In this document: piece by piece, positions 8,690-16,462 of the stretch
Position numbering within the stretch: the first letter of the stretch is position 1
Layout: every line of letters begins with the position of its first letter
Assembly: GCA_036501535.1 (NCBI GenBank)
Contig: DASYAE010000237.1
Span: forward strand, 62,001 to 126,000
Source: DASYAE01 sp036501535
Lineage (GTDB): Bacteria; Actinomycetota; Actinomycetes; Streptomycetales; Catenulisporaceae
DNA length: 64,000 nt
Direction: 5' to 3'
Program-made: the position numbers and the translations under genes
The notes under the pieces: generated by a model
Seen by the model: the letters and a program-made list of their open reading frames with translations, nothing else
Told to the model about the DNA's origin: nothing
The model's database searches: none

Positions 8690-9919
8690 ATGACAGAGTC
8701 CTCCGAGTCCGGCGAGTCGTCCGAGTCCTGCGAGCTGCCCTCCCTGCCGTTCGAGCAGTCGTGCCCGCTCCAGCCGGCGCCGGCGCTGCGGGCGCTGCAG
8801 GCGAGCGGCCCGGTCCACCGGGTGCGGACCCGGGTGGGCGACGAGGCGTGGCTGGTGACCGGATACGACGAGGTGCGGTCGCTGTACGGCGGCGACCTGC
8901 TGGGCCGCGCGCACCCGAGGCCGGAGCGCGCGGCCCGGCTGACCGCGTCGGCGCTGTTCGGCGGCCGGCCGCGGGAGGACCACCGCAGCGAGGACGCGAA
9001 CCGCGCCTGGTTCCGGGAGCTGCTGCGCACCGTCATGTCGCCGACGCCGCTGCGCGAGCTGCGGCCGTGGCTCGACGCGCTGGTCACGACGCTTCTCGAT
9101 GAGCTGGCCGCCGCCGCGCGGCCGGCCGATCTGATCGACCTGGTGGCGGTGCCGTTGCCGACCCTGGTGATCTGCCGGCTGCTCGGCGTTCCCGAAGAGG
9201 ACCTGGCCCGGTACCGGGAACTCGCCGAGGCGATCGCCTCCGCGGGGGACGAACAGCGCTCGTCGCAGGGCCTTGAGGAGCTGACCGAACACCTGCGTGA
9301 GCTGGTGGCCGCGGGGCGCGCCGAGCCGGGCGGGCTGCTCGGCCGGTTGCGCGCGGCCCCGTACCGGCTCCCGGCCGATGTGATCGCGCAGATCGGCGCC
9401 TCACTGATGTTCACCGGCCACCACACCACGGTGGTTGCCATCGGCTACGGTGCGCTGCTGCTGCTGAGGAACCCCGACCAGCACCAGGCCGTACTGGACG
9501 ATCCGGCGAAGCTGCCCGACGCGGTCGAGGAGTGCCTCCGGGTCGGCAACGTCGGCGTCAACACCGGCGGCGGCAACGGGATCCCCACCTATGCGCGGCG
9601 GGACATCGACCTCGCGGGCGTCCGCATCCGGGCCGGGGACCTGGTCCTGCTGGACACCGGCGCGGCCAACCACGACACGGCGGTCTTCGACGACGTCTAC
9701 CGGTTCGACGTCGACCGGACGGCCAACGCGCACCTCACCTTCGGGCACGGCCGGCACTACTGCCCCGGGGCGGGCCTCGCCCGGACCGAGATGCAGGCGT
9801 TGTTCGCCCAGCTGCTGCCCCGCTTCCCGACGATGCGCCTGGCCGGCGACCCCGAGGAGCTGCGCTCGCACGACGACCAGATCACCGGCGGCCTGGTGGC
9901 CCTGCCGGTCACCTGGTGA
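8690..9919 (+). CDS. Cytochrome P450 (RiPP-like locus)
   Basis: Soluble bacterial P450 of 409 aa. The I-helix motif is FTGHHTTV, with GHHTT in place of the usual AGxxTT. The K-helix EExLR is EECLR, and the heme loop is FGHGRHYCPGAG with the thiolate C358. The chosen ATG follows GGGAG at good spacing; an upstream GTG in frame would add six residues. The N-terminus is Ser/Glu-rich and short, so there is no membrane anchor. No ferredoxin or reductase is encoded nearby, so redox partners must come from elsewhere. It probably hydroxylates or crosslinks the product of the radical SAM steps; that role is inference. The Gly-rich NTGGGNG after the K-helix replaces the usual Arg-containing region. Confidence 0.9.
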   Translation: MTESSESGESSESCELPSLPFEQSCPLQPAPALRALQASGPVHRVRTRVGDEAWLVTGYDEVRSLYGGDLLGRAHPRPERAARLTASALFGGRPREDHRSEDANRAWFRELLRTVMSPTPLRELRPWLDALVTTLLDELAAAARPADLIDLVAVPLPTLVICRLLGVPEEDLARYRELAEAIASAGDEQRSSQGLEELTEHLRELVAAGRAEPGGLLGRLRAAPYRLPADVIAQIGASLMFTGHHTTVVAIGYGALLLLRNPDQHQAVLDDPAKLPDAVEECLRVGNVGVNTGGGNGIPTYARRDIDLAGVRIRAGDLVLLDTGAANHDTAVFDDVYRFDVDRTANAHLTFGHGRHYCPGAGLARTEMQALFAQLLPRFPTMRLAGDPEELRSHDDQITGGLVALPVTW

Positions 9920-10752
9920 CCGCGGCGCCGACCGGCGTCGGCCGGACCGCGCTCGGGGCGGCCATGATCCGCGCGGTGGAGAGCCGCCGCGGCGATCGGC
10001 TCTTTCGCGACCCCTACGCCGCAGCGTTCCTCGCCGCAGCGCCGACGGTGTTCAGGCGCGAGGAGCGTGGCGCGGCCGCATGCCTCAGCGGCCTGTCCGC
10101 GGCCGGCACCGGATTCTGGTCGCACGTCGTGGTCCGGACCAGGTTCTTCGACGACTACCTGCTCGACGCCGCCGGGCGGGACGTGCGCCAGATCGTCCTG
10201 CTCGCGGCCGGCCTGGACACCCGGGCCTACCGGCTGGACTGGCCGGCCGGCGTGCGCCTGTTCGAGCTGGACCTGGCCCCGGTGCTCGAGTTCAAGCGGC
10301 ACGTCCTGACCGGGCGGGGGGCCGAGCCGCGGGGCGATCTGCGGCGGGTCCCGGCGGACCTGCGCGGGGACTGGTCCGCGCCGCTGACCCGGGCCGGCTT
10401 CGAGCCCGGACAGCCGACCGCCTGGCTGCTCGAGGGCCTGCTCATCTACCTGTCCGCCGACGAGGTCGTCCACGTGCTCACCGCCCTCGGCGCGCTGTCT
10501 GCCGCGGAGAGTCGAGTGGCGTTCGAGTTCGACGACACCGACGTCGACACTCTTCGGGAGCAGGCTCTGCGGCTCCAGGCCGTGGCCGAGCACGCCGCGT
10601 TGTGGAAGGGCGGCCTGTCCGACGCGCCCGGCTGGCTCGCGGCCCACGGGTGGCAGCTTGAGAGGCATGACCAGGCACAGGTCACCGCTCGCTACGGACG
10701 CGCCGCTGCCGGGCCTTCGCACGGCGGATTCATCACGGCCGTTCGCGCCTGA
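9916..10752 (+). CDS. SAM-dependent methyltransferase, PPM (leucine carboxyl methyltransferase-like) family
   Basis: The protein has 278 aa and starts at a GTG overlapping the P450 stop. Family landmarks are RTALGAAMIRAVES at the N-terminus, FRDPYAAAF, VVVRTRFFDDYL, the SAM-binding LLAAGLDTRAYRLDWP and the acidic FELDL strand, then WLLEGLLIYL. These enzymes O-methylate carboxylates or hydroxyls and are common in actinobacterial secondary metabolism. Carboxyl methylation of the acidic C-terminal tail of the upstream peptide is an attractive but untested idea. It is the last gene of the plus-strand operon; the next gene converges on it after 18 bases. Confidence 0.85.
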   Translation: MTAAPTGVGRTALGAAMIRAVESRRGDRLFRDPYAAAFLAAAPTVFRREERGAAACLSGLSAAGTGFWSHVVVRTRFFDDYLLDAAGRDVRQIVLLAAGLDTRAYRLDWPAGVRLFELDLAPVLEFKRHVLTGRGAEPRGDLRRVPADLRGDWSAPLTRAGFEPGQPTAWLLEGLLIYLSADEVVHVLTALGALSAAESRVAFEFDDTDVDTLREQALRLQAVAEHAALWKGGLSDAPGWLAAHGWQLERHDQAQVTARYGRAAAGPSHGGFITAVRA

Positions 10753-10770
10753 CCCCGGCGGGGCGCCCGG

Positions 10771-11898
10771 TCACCGTGCGGCGCGTCCGGTACCCGCCCC
10801 GGCGGCCTCGTCCGCGACGCGATCCCGGCATCGGGTCAGAAGGCTGATCAACCGTTCTACGTCCTCTTGGACCGTGGTCATCTCCTGGTGCAGCCATGCA
10901 CGGGCGTCGGTGCTCAGGGAATCGAGGTTGTCGGCGATGTCATAGGCCATCTCGCAGTGCGTCAGGAATCCCTCGATCGCGGACAACGCAGCCGGAATCG
11001 CCGCACGTGCCCGCTCCGCGGCGTCGGCGTCGCCGGCTGCCCAGGAACGCAGTCCGCCGCGCAGATCCCGGGCGATGCCCAGAGTCTCCTCGAGCTCCGA
11101 CTGCACGCCTGCGTAGGCCCCGCCGGGAAGCGTCCCGGACTCGTCGGGCGACTCGACGGACGCAAGGTGCACGCGAAGGTAATTCATGAGCCTGCCAAGG
11201 CCCCTGGCGGTCTCGTCCAGCAGTTGCCGTCCCGCGAGCGTTTCAGGCGCGGGAGCGGGCTTCGGCTGTGCCGTCGCGGTCCGCCGCCCCGGCTCCGCGG
11301 CAGACCGGTGCGAGGTGTCGAAGGGCTCGCGCAACAAGGTCTCGAGAGCGCGGAACGGTATCCGGCGCCCGGGGTTGCGCTCCGCACGGGCGGTCAGCTC
11401 GGCGACGCGGTCCGCAGCCGGTCCGGACTGCTGCGTCAGGTCCGTCAGGCGCGCCGCGAGCAGGAGCACGCTGGAGAAATAAGGCTGCCAGGCGGCCTGT
11501 GACTGCAACTCCATCAGCTCGTCGAGCTCGCTGTTCGCCTTGCCCAGCTCCGCGTCGGCCTGAACGCGAAGAGCACTGCGACTGTCGACCTGCAGACATC
11601 TGAGGCGGATCCTCAGATAGCGCGCCAGCCAGTGGTCCGGCACGGCGGCCAACACCAGGTCGAGCGCGTCGGCCGCCGCGTGGAAACGGCCGTGCGCCTC
11701 GGTCTCCGAGCCGGCGGTCGGCAGCACCGCGAGCAGGGCGAGCGCGTACGAGAACGCGGCGTCCGCGTCGTCGGGGTGCTCGTCGTGCCGCTTCTCGAAG
11801 CCCTCCACCAGCCGTTCGGCCCGCCCGAGTTTGCCGGCCAGGCTCACCGCCTCGAACAGCTCGTCGTCCGCCGTCTGGATCAAGCGCATCGATGGCAT
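10771..11898 (-). CDS. TPR-like helical protein (PDHWL family), copy 3, with extra C-terminal domain
   Basis: The protein has 375 aa. ATG 11898 is chosen because GGCAGGAGAG precedes it; the open frame continues upstream without such a site. Residues 1-210 repeat the landmarks of the other two copies: RLIQTADDELFEAV, PDHWLARYLR, AWQPYF and a PFRALETLLREPF segment. After a Pro/Ala linker, residues 235-365 form a second helical domain that resembles the C-terminal domain of the protein at 4388-5854. It is thus a fusion of two building blocks found in separate genes of the operon it faces. It converges on the methyltransferase gene and has its own promoter region, shared with the divergent glycosyltransferase at 12102. 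Confidence 0.75.
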   Translation of the reverse strand: MPSMRLIQTADDELFEAVSLAGKLGRAERLVEGFEKRHDEHPDDADAAFSYALALLAVLPTAGSETEAHGRFHAAADALDLVLAAVPDHWLARYLRIRLRCLQVDSRSALRVQADAELGKANSELDELMELQSQAAWQPYFSSVLLLAARLTDLTQQSGPAADRVAELTARAERNPGRRIPFRALETLLREPFDTSHRSAAEPGRRTATAQPKPAPAPETLAGRQLLDETARGLGRLMNYLRVHLASVESPDESGTLPGGAYAGVQSELEETLGIARDLRGGLRSWAAGDADAAERARAAIPAALSAIEGFLTHCEMAYDIADNLDSLSTDARAWLHQEMTTVQEDVERLISLLTRCRDRVADEAAGAGTGRAAR

Positions 11899-12101
11899 GG
11901 CTCTCCTGCCCGCTCCGGCGGCCCGAGGACATCGGGAGCATAAGCGTGGCCCGCAGTGGTTCTGTTGCGGTGGTGCTGTGGCCCGCCGGCTCCTCCCCAG
12001 AGACGTCAAGCCACGTTCATGCCGGCCGATGTGTTGTGCTTTTGCGGTGACGTTGCAGTGGTCCACGTCTGCTGACATGCGGGGAGGGCGCCGATACCGT
12101 G

Positions 12102-12980
12102 ATGGGCACGTCGCCGCCGGAGACAGCGGTCTTCGAGGAGGTCACCTTGGGGCACGGCGCCTACTTCCTGGCCAATGACCGCGTCTACGACCTGGCGGTC
12201 GCGTTTCTCAACAGCTTTCGTGAACAGAACCCGACGATCGAACTCTGTCTCATACCGTTCGCGGACGATACCGCGCGCATCGAAGCGCTCGCTTCGCGGT
12301 ACGGGTTCAGCGTTTGGGCCGACGCCGACGTGTTGCGCCGGTGCGACGCGATCGGCGAGCGGTTCCACGGCGAGGTGCTCGGCCACTACCGGAAGCTCGC
12401 CGCCTGGGAGGGGGAGTTCGACCGTTTCGTCTACATAGACTGCGACACCGTCGTGCTCAAGCCGGTGGACTTCGTCTTCGAATATCTGGACCGGTACCCC
12501 TTCGTCACGTCGCACTCGGACATCGCCGGCATCCGCAAGTTCGTGTGGAAGGACTCGATCTACGGTGTGCCCCCGCTCAACCGCAAGCAGATCAGGTACT
12601 CGGCGAACACCGGATTCGTCGCCTCCCGCACCGACGCGCTGGACCTGAAGCAGGTCGAGGCGGGGTTGGACGACGCGTTGGCCCTGGCCGAGCACATGGA
12701 GCTCATGTGCTGCGAGCAGCCGCTGTTGAACTATCTCATCGTCACCTCGGGCCGTGCGTACACCAGCCTGTGGTCGCTCGCCCTGCGGAACCGCGACTGG
12801 GACATCCCGCAGGAGCAGTGGGCCGGCATGAGCTTCGACACGGTCCCGGACAGCCCGATTCCGCAGTCGCCGACCCTGCTCGTGCACTGGGCCGGCGAGT
12901 GGGAGAAGAGCCGCCGGGACGGCACCCCCATACCGCACCGCGAGCTGTGGGAGCACTACCGGAACATGTCAGAGCCCTGA
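12102..12980 (+). CDS. GT-A fold glycosyltransferase, family 8-like
   Basis: The protein has 292 aa; GTG 12099, one codon upstream, is equally possible, and GGGGAGGG lies 10-13 bases before. The GT-A layout is clear: an N-terminal nucleotide-binding segment (LGHGAYFLANDRVYDLA), the metal-binding DxD as YIDCDTVVLKP (113-115), ANTGFVASR, an EQPLLNYL segment and a C-terminal LVHWAGEW with the usual His. These enzymes transfer a hexose or pentose from a nucleotide sugar. It is transcribed alone, divergently from TPR copy 3, and its end overlaps the convergent SARP gene by 12 bases. It could serve either flanking cluster. The acceptor is unknown. Confidence 0.75.
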   Translation: MGTSPPETAVFEEVTLGHGAYFLANDRVYDLAVAFLNSFREQNPTIELCLIPFADDTARIEALASRYGFSVWADADVLRRCDAIGERFHGEVLGHYRKLAAWEGEFDRFVYIDCDTVVLKPVDFVFEYLDRYPFVTSHSDIAGIRKFVWKDSIYGVPPLNRKQIRYSANTGFVASRTDALDLKQVEAGLDDALALAEHMELMCCEQPLLNYLIVTSGRAYTSLWSLALRNRDWDIPQEQWAGMSFDTVPDSPIPQSPTLLVHWAGEWEKSRRDGTPIPHRELWEHYRNMSEP

Positions 12981-14087
12981 ACCCTGGACCTCGGGCCCCG
13001 CCTGTGAGGTCAGCGTGGCGGCGATCCGGGACGCCGCGTCCAGGTGCTGCTTCATCTCGTCGAGCCGGTCCGGCGCGGGCTCCCGCCGCTGCTGAGCGGC
13101 GACCCAGTCCTCGATGATCTGCTGGGCCAGGGCCGGCGCACTGACGCCCCGCTGGGTGGCGATGAGCTCCAGTTTCTGTCGCACGTCGACATCGACGCCC
13201 ACGTCCGCCAGCCTGACCGGGCGTTGCAGCCGGCTCGCCTCCGGCGTGTGGGACGGACTGCCGACAGCCTCGTCTCCGGGACTGTCGGTCGGATCGTGCG
13301 GAGCCGGAACGGAGCCGGTCGGCGGGGGAGGCGGTTCCGGCGCATCAAGCGCCGGGTCGCCGCGCAGGATCGCGGTGTACAGCTGGTCGAGGACCGCCGT
13401 CGGATCCACCCCGAGCTCCGACCGCAGCCATTCCCGGGTACGCAGGTAGATCCGCAGCGCGTCGGATGAGCGTCCCGACCGGTGCAGGGCCACCATGAGC
13501 TGGGACGCGGTCCTGGTGCGGGCGGGGTGTTTCGCGTGCAGGTCGGTCAGCTCGTCGAGCACCGCCGTGTGATTCCCGAGACGCAGCTCGACGTCGAGGC
13601 GGTCCTCGACGCTTGCCAGACGCGCCTCGTCGAGGCCGCTGCACAGTTCGCGGCGCAGGCTCTCCGTGGCCGCGTCGGCGAGCGCCGGACCGCGCCACAA
13701 GGCGAGCGCCCGGCGGAGGATGGCGGCCCGCGCATGGTCGTCGCCGGTGCGGCGGGCCTCCTCGAGCAGAGCGCGGAACAGATGGACGTCGATGCAGCGG
13801 GGATCGCAGACCATCATGTAGCAGGTGCCGTGGCGGGCCAGATGCGCCTGCTCGTGGCTCAACGGTTCGAGCGTGGTGCGCAGACGGCTCAGATGCGCCT
13901 GCACGATCCGGCGGGCGGTGACCGGCGGATCCCGCGTCCAGAGGTGGTCGACCAGCCTGTCGATCGGGACCAGCTGGTTGACGTCCAGCAGGAGCAGCGC
14001 CAGGACGAGGCGCTGCTTGCGCTCCTTCAGCGCGACGAGGCGGCCGTCGACCAGGACCTGCACCGGCCCCAGTACGCGGAATTCCAT
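12969..14087 (-). CDS. SARP-family regulator with a C-terminal ribbon-helix-helix-like extension
   Basis: The protein has 372 aa. Residues 1-95 are the OmpR-type winged-helix domain (MEFRVLGPVQVLVDGR, then LKERKQRLVLALLLL). Residues 100-250 are the bacterial transcriptional activation domain. After a Pro-rich linker (250-295), residues about 300-335 read VGVDVDVRQKLELIATQRG followed by a helix SAPALAQQIIEDWVAA. This fits the strand-helix-helix pattern of CopG/Arc-type RHH DNA-binding domains. SARPs usually end after the activation domain or continue into NB-ARC, so a second DNA-binding domain is unusual. The gene lies 40 bases downstream of the UDP-sugar decarboxylase gene in one operon. It is a likely activator of the adjacent cluster. 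Confidence 0.88.
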   Translation of the reverse strand: MEFRVLGPVQVLVDGRLVALKERKQRLVLALLLLDVNQLVPIDRLVDHLWTRDPPVTARRIVQAHLSRLRTTLEPLSHEQAHLARHGTCYMMVCDPRCIDVHLFRALLEEARRTGDDHARAAILRRALALWRGPALADAATESLRRELCSGLDEARLASVEDRLDVELRLGNHTAVLDELTDLHAKHPARTRTASQLMVALHRSGRSSDALRIYLRTREWLRSELGVDPTAVLDQLYTAILRGDPALDAPEPPPPPTGSVPAPHDPTDSPGDEAVGSPSHTPEASRLQRPVRLADVGVDVDVRQKLELIATQRGVSAPALAQQIIEDWVAAQQRREPAPDRLDEMKQHLDAASRIAATLTSQAGPEVQGSGL

Positions 14088-14127
14088 ACCCCCTCCAGTG
14101 CAGTTCCCGGCGCCGTCGAGGAGGTCG

Positions 14128-15105
14128 TCAGTGTGGCAGCGGGCCCGGTCCCGAGCGCGCGGCGAACCAGTCGATGGTCGCCTTCAGCCCCTTCTCGAGA
14201 TCCACGTCGGGGCTCCAGCCGAGCACGGAGCGCGCCAGCGAGATGTCGGGCATGCGCAGGCCCGGGTCGTCGACGGGGCGCTCGACGAAGACGATGGGCG
14301 ACTTCGATCCGCACAGGTCGCGGACTCGCCGGGCGAGGTCGAGGACGGTCAGCTCGGCCGGATTGCCGAGGTTGATCGGCCCGGGGTGCCCGCACCGCGC
14401 GGCGGCCAGGATCGCGGCCGCCATGTCGTCGATGTAGCAGAGGGACCTGGTCTGGGACCCGTCCCCGGCGACCGTGAGCGGCCGTCCGGCCAGGGCCTGG
14501 GTGACGAAGTTCGGCACCGCCCGCCCGTCGCCGGGGCGCATGCGCGGACCGTAGGTGTTGAAGATCCGCACGATCACCGCGTCCGCGTGCTTCGCCTTGC
14601 GGTAGGAGGCGGTGAGCGCTTCTGCGTAGCGCTTGGCCTCGTCGTACTGGCTGCGCGGCCCGATGGGGTTGACGTTGCCCCAGTAGGACTCGGGCTGCGG
14701 GTGCACCAGCGGGTCGCCGTAGACCTCCGACGTCGAGGCGAGGACGAGCCGGGCGTTCTTCCGCACCGCGAGGTCCAGGGCGTTGAGCGTTCCGAGCGCC
14801 CCGGCTTTGAGCGTTTCCACCGGGTGCAGCTCATAGTCGCGGGGAGAGGCGGGCGAGGCCAGGTGGAGCACGAGGTCCACGGCGCCGGGCACGTCAAAGG
14901 GCTCGCACACGTCGCGCCGGTCCAGGACGAAGCTCGGGTCCTGCAGAAGCGGGGCCAGGTTCTCCGGCGAGCCCGTCAACATGTTGTCGACGCAGACGAC
15001 CTCGGCGCCCTCGTCCCGCAGCCGGGCGCACAGATGGGAGCCGACGAACCCGGCGCCGCCCGTGACGACGGCTCTGCGTACGGTGCCTCCCGCATCACGG
15101 TCCAC
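14128..15105 (-). CDS. NAD-dependent UDP-glucuronate decarboxylase-like (UXS) enzyme
   Basis: Extended short-chain dehydrogenase of 325 aa. The Rossmann motif is TGGAGFVGSH (15-24); the catalytic Tyr and Lys are in QYDEAKRYAEA. LASTSEVYGDP and TYGPRMRPGDGRAVPNF are typical of UDP-xylose synthase-like enzymes, and the length fits. GTG 15105 is chosen because AAGGAG lies seven bases before it. The frame stays open to 15336, but the extra N-terminus is a relic of a methyltransferase gene. The probable product is UDP-xylose or a related pentose donor for the glycosyltransferase at 32285 or 12102. The gene heads an operon with the SARP; the promoter region is an inverted copy of that at 30715-31053. 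Confidence 0.82.
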   Translation of the reverse strand: MDRDAGGTVRRAVVTGGAGFVGSHLCARLRDEGAEVVCVDNMLTGSPENLAPLLQDPSFVLDRRDVCEPFDVPGAVDLVLHLASPASPRDYELHPVETLKAGALGTLNALDLAVRKNARLVLASTSEVYGDPLVHPQPESYWGNVNPIGPRSQYDEAKRYAEALTASYRKAKHADAVIVRIFNTYGPRMRPGDGRAVPNFVTQALAGRPLTVAGDGSQTRSLCYIDDMAAAILAAARCGHPGPINLGNPAELTVLDLARRVRDLCGSKSPIVFVERPVDDPGLRMPDISLARSVLGWSPDVDLEKGLKATIDWFAARSGPGPLPH

Positions 15106-15195
15106 GCTTCGTCTCCTTCGCCAGTCGTCTGTGTGCCCGCGCGACGACCCGGATCCAGGTGTCGCAGTATGTTGCCCTGAGATCAGGCCTCGGCT

Positions 15196-15315
15196 CTCGT
15201 ACGGATCGAGGGTGCTGAGGGTGCTGTCGTAGTAACGCTCCACCGCCGTGTTGCTGTATACGGGCGTATCTGCGTCGACCCCGGAGGCCGCAGGCGCCGC
15301 AGGGCCCTGCCGCAT
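15196..15315 (-). pseudogene. In-frame relic of the 5' end of the methyltransferase gene
   Basis: The stretch read on the minus strand from ATG 15315 gives DADTPVYSNTAVERYYDSTL. This matches EADTPVYDNMAVERYYDTTL at the start of the methyltransferase at 31054. Similarity stops near 15196, and the frame then runs without a stop into the UDP-sugar decarboxylase gene. A GGAG lies before ATG 15315, so it could still be translated, either as a short peptide or as a 60-residue extension of the enzyme. It is read here as a leftover of the segment duplication that supplied the promoter. Confidence 0.7.
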
Positions 15316-15604
15316 GTCGGTCTCCGCAATGCCCAACTCTTATACGGAGGGGGTTACAGGTACGGACGGAGGAATGCGCGCAGGGTACCAACGAATACCG
15401 CTACGGCCGTAGTGGATATCCGTGCACGTGCGGAGCGCGCGTCTTCACGCCTCGGCGGCAGTACGGATCTCACCTGATGAGGGCATGATCGGAACGGGGC
15501 GGATCCTTGGGGGAAAAGTATCCGAGGACGGTTCCGATCATGTGCGGCGCCCGGCGAATCGGAATTCCCGGGCCCGACTCGAAGCTCTCATGGAATCATT
15601 GTCC

Positions 15605-15627
15605 TGTCAACGACGTGGAACTTACAC
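15605..15627 (-). promoter_or_regulatory. Candidate operator and -35 box (copy A)
   Basis: The minus strand reads GTGTAAGTTCCAC, an imperfect palindrome, four bases before TTGACA. The same arrangement stands at 30739-30761 with a perfect palindrome. No convincing -10 hexamer is visible 16-19 bases further on. The conserved TATAAG nearer the gene (15339-15344) is another possible -10. Confidence 0.45.
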
Positions 15628-15650
15628 GACCAGAATCCGATCATCAGCGC

Positions 15651-16062
15651 TCTGAAGTGCAGGGGGGTAGTCGGTCCCGGCCGGGGCTTGCGAGATCGCG
15701 AGTCGCGTGCTTTACAGTGATGGCAAGACGACGGAGGGTTGGCAGCCAGCGGCTCCGTGCCTCCCTGCCGTTCCCTCCGGATCCGCCCTCGAATACAGAA
15801 TGCTGATGTGCCGGCAGGATCGAGGGCTCAGAGGGCGGCGGCGTGGGCGATCGGATCGTCCGCAGCCCGTCCGGCTAACCGTCGAAGCCCGCGACGCCTT
15901 GGCGACGCTCCTGCGCGGTCTCAGCGTCGCCGACCACGACGTGGTGATCCGCTGTAGTTGCCGCCCGGTCTGGATATCGTGCTGGAACGCATCGTCGTGC
16001 TTGAAGGCGAGTAGGTTGAATCCGAGACGAACGCGACACCCCGATCCAGGAGGGTCACGCTG
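15651..16062. other. Intergenic stretch with little recognisable content
   Basis: Between promoter copy A and the small gene at 16063 I find no intact gene. There is no RNA gene, repeat or strong hairpin. The only coding-like trace is the frameshifted fragment at 15881-16014. Short frames here lack ribosome-binding sites and normal third-position GC bias. Confidence 0.5.
15881..16014 (+). pseudogene. Possible frameshifted gene fragment
   Basis: One frame reads VEARDALATLLRGLSVADHD at 15881-15940. The continuation with coding character, LPPGLDIVLERIVVLEGE followed by TAG at 16012-16014, is in another frame, with the break near 15952-15960. The two pieces together look like the end of a small soluble protein, but I cannot name a family. 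It may be chance in GC-rich DNA. Confidence 0.25.
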
Positions 16063-16383
16063 ATGGCCCTGCGTGCGCCCGTCACGCGGTTCCTTGCCAA
16101 CGGTCCGCTTCCCGACGAGGACCAGGACCCCGAGGCGATCGAGCGTGCCGAAAAGCTCCTCGAGGCGATCGCGTCGCCGGTCACCGACGAGGAGGCCCAC
16201 GCCCTGCTCGCCGGGTTCGGCCCGGACGGCTGCTTCGGCCTCGCCTGGACGCTCCTGCACCTGATCGAGACCGCACCCGGCGCCGAGACCGCACAATATC
16301 CGGCCGATTCGGACAACTTCTGGCTGCAGCGTCTGCGCGAGCGGGTCGAGAACCAGCAGCATCACACGCCGCCAGCCGACTAG
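16063..16383 (+). CDS. Small hypothetical protein
   Basis: Acidic soluble protein of 106 aa with a clear CCAGGAGGG ribosome-binding site eight bases before the ATG. It is predicted helical (PEAIERAEKLLEAIASPVTD, then DEEAHALLAGFGPDG, then WTLLHLIETAP). There is no signal peptide, Cys pair or known motif. Codon use is normal for the region. It resembles the many small uncharacterised actinobacterial proteins. It converges on the P450 gene at 16463 with an 80-base gap, so it stands alone. No function is proposed. Confidence 0.65.
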   Translation: MALRAPVTRFLANGPLPDEDQDPEAIERAEKLLEAIASPVTDEEAHALLAGFGPDGCFGLAWTLLHLIETAPGAETAQYPADSDNFWLQRLRERVENQQHHTPPAD

Positions 16384-16462
16384 CGTCCTGCGCGTGTTCG
16401 CACTCGTACGAGATTCCACCGGGTCGCGTCGGTCCCCTCGGGTCCGCCGTGTCGGGAGAGCG

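Larger units (their letters stand above)
15196..15650 (-). repeat. Inverted duplicated promoter segment, copy A
   Basis: On the minus strand this segment matches 30715-31157 on the plus strand. Shared blocks include GTTGACAGGA, ATTCCATGAGAGCTTCGAG, GGAATTCCGATTCGCCGGG, CCCTGCGCGCATT and GTATAAGAGTTG, in the same order and at nearly the same spacing, ending in the methyltransferase start codons. It lies directly before the UDP-sugar decarboxylase and SARP operon, so both units probably share a regulator. Confidence 0.85.

Noticed and set aside
15106..15336. Long start for the UDP-sugar decarboxylase
   Set aside because: The extra residues match the methyltransferase N-terminus and not the decarboxylase family; GTG 15105 has an AAGGAG site. 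A translated fusion cannot be fully excluded and is listed as a check.
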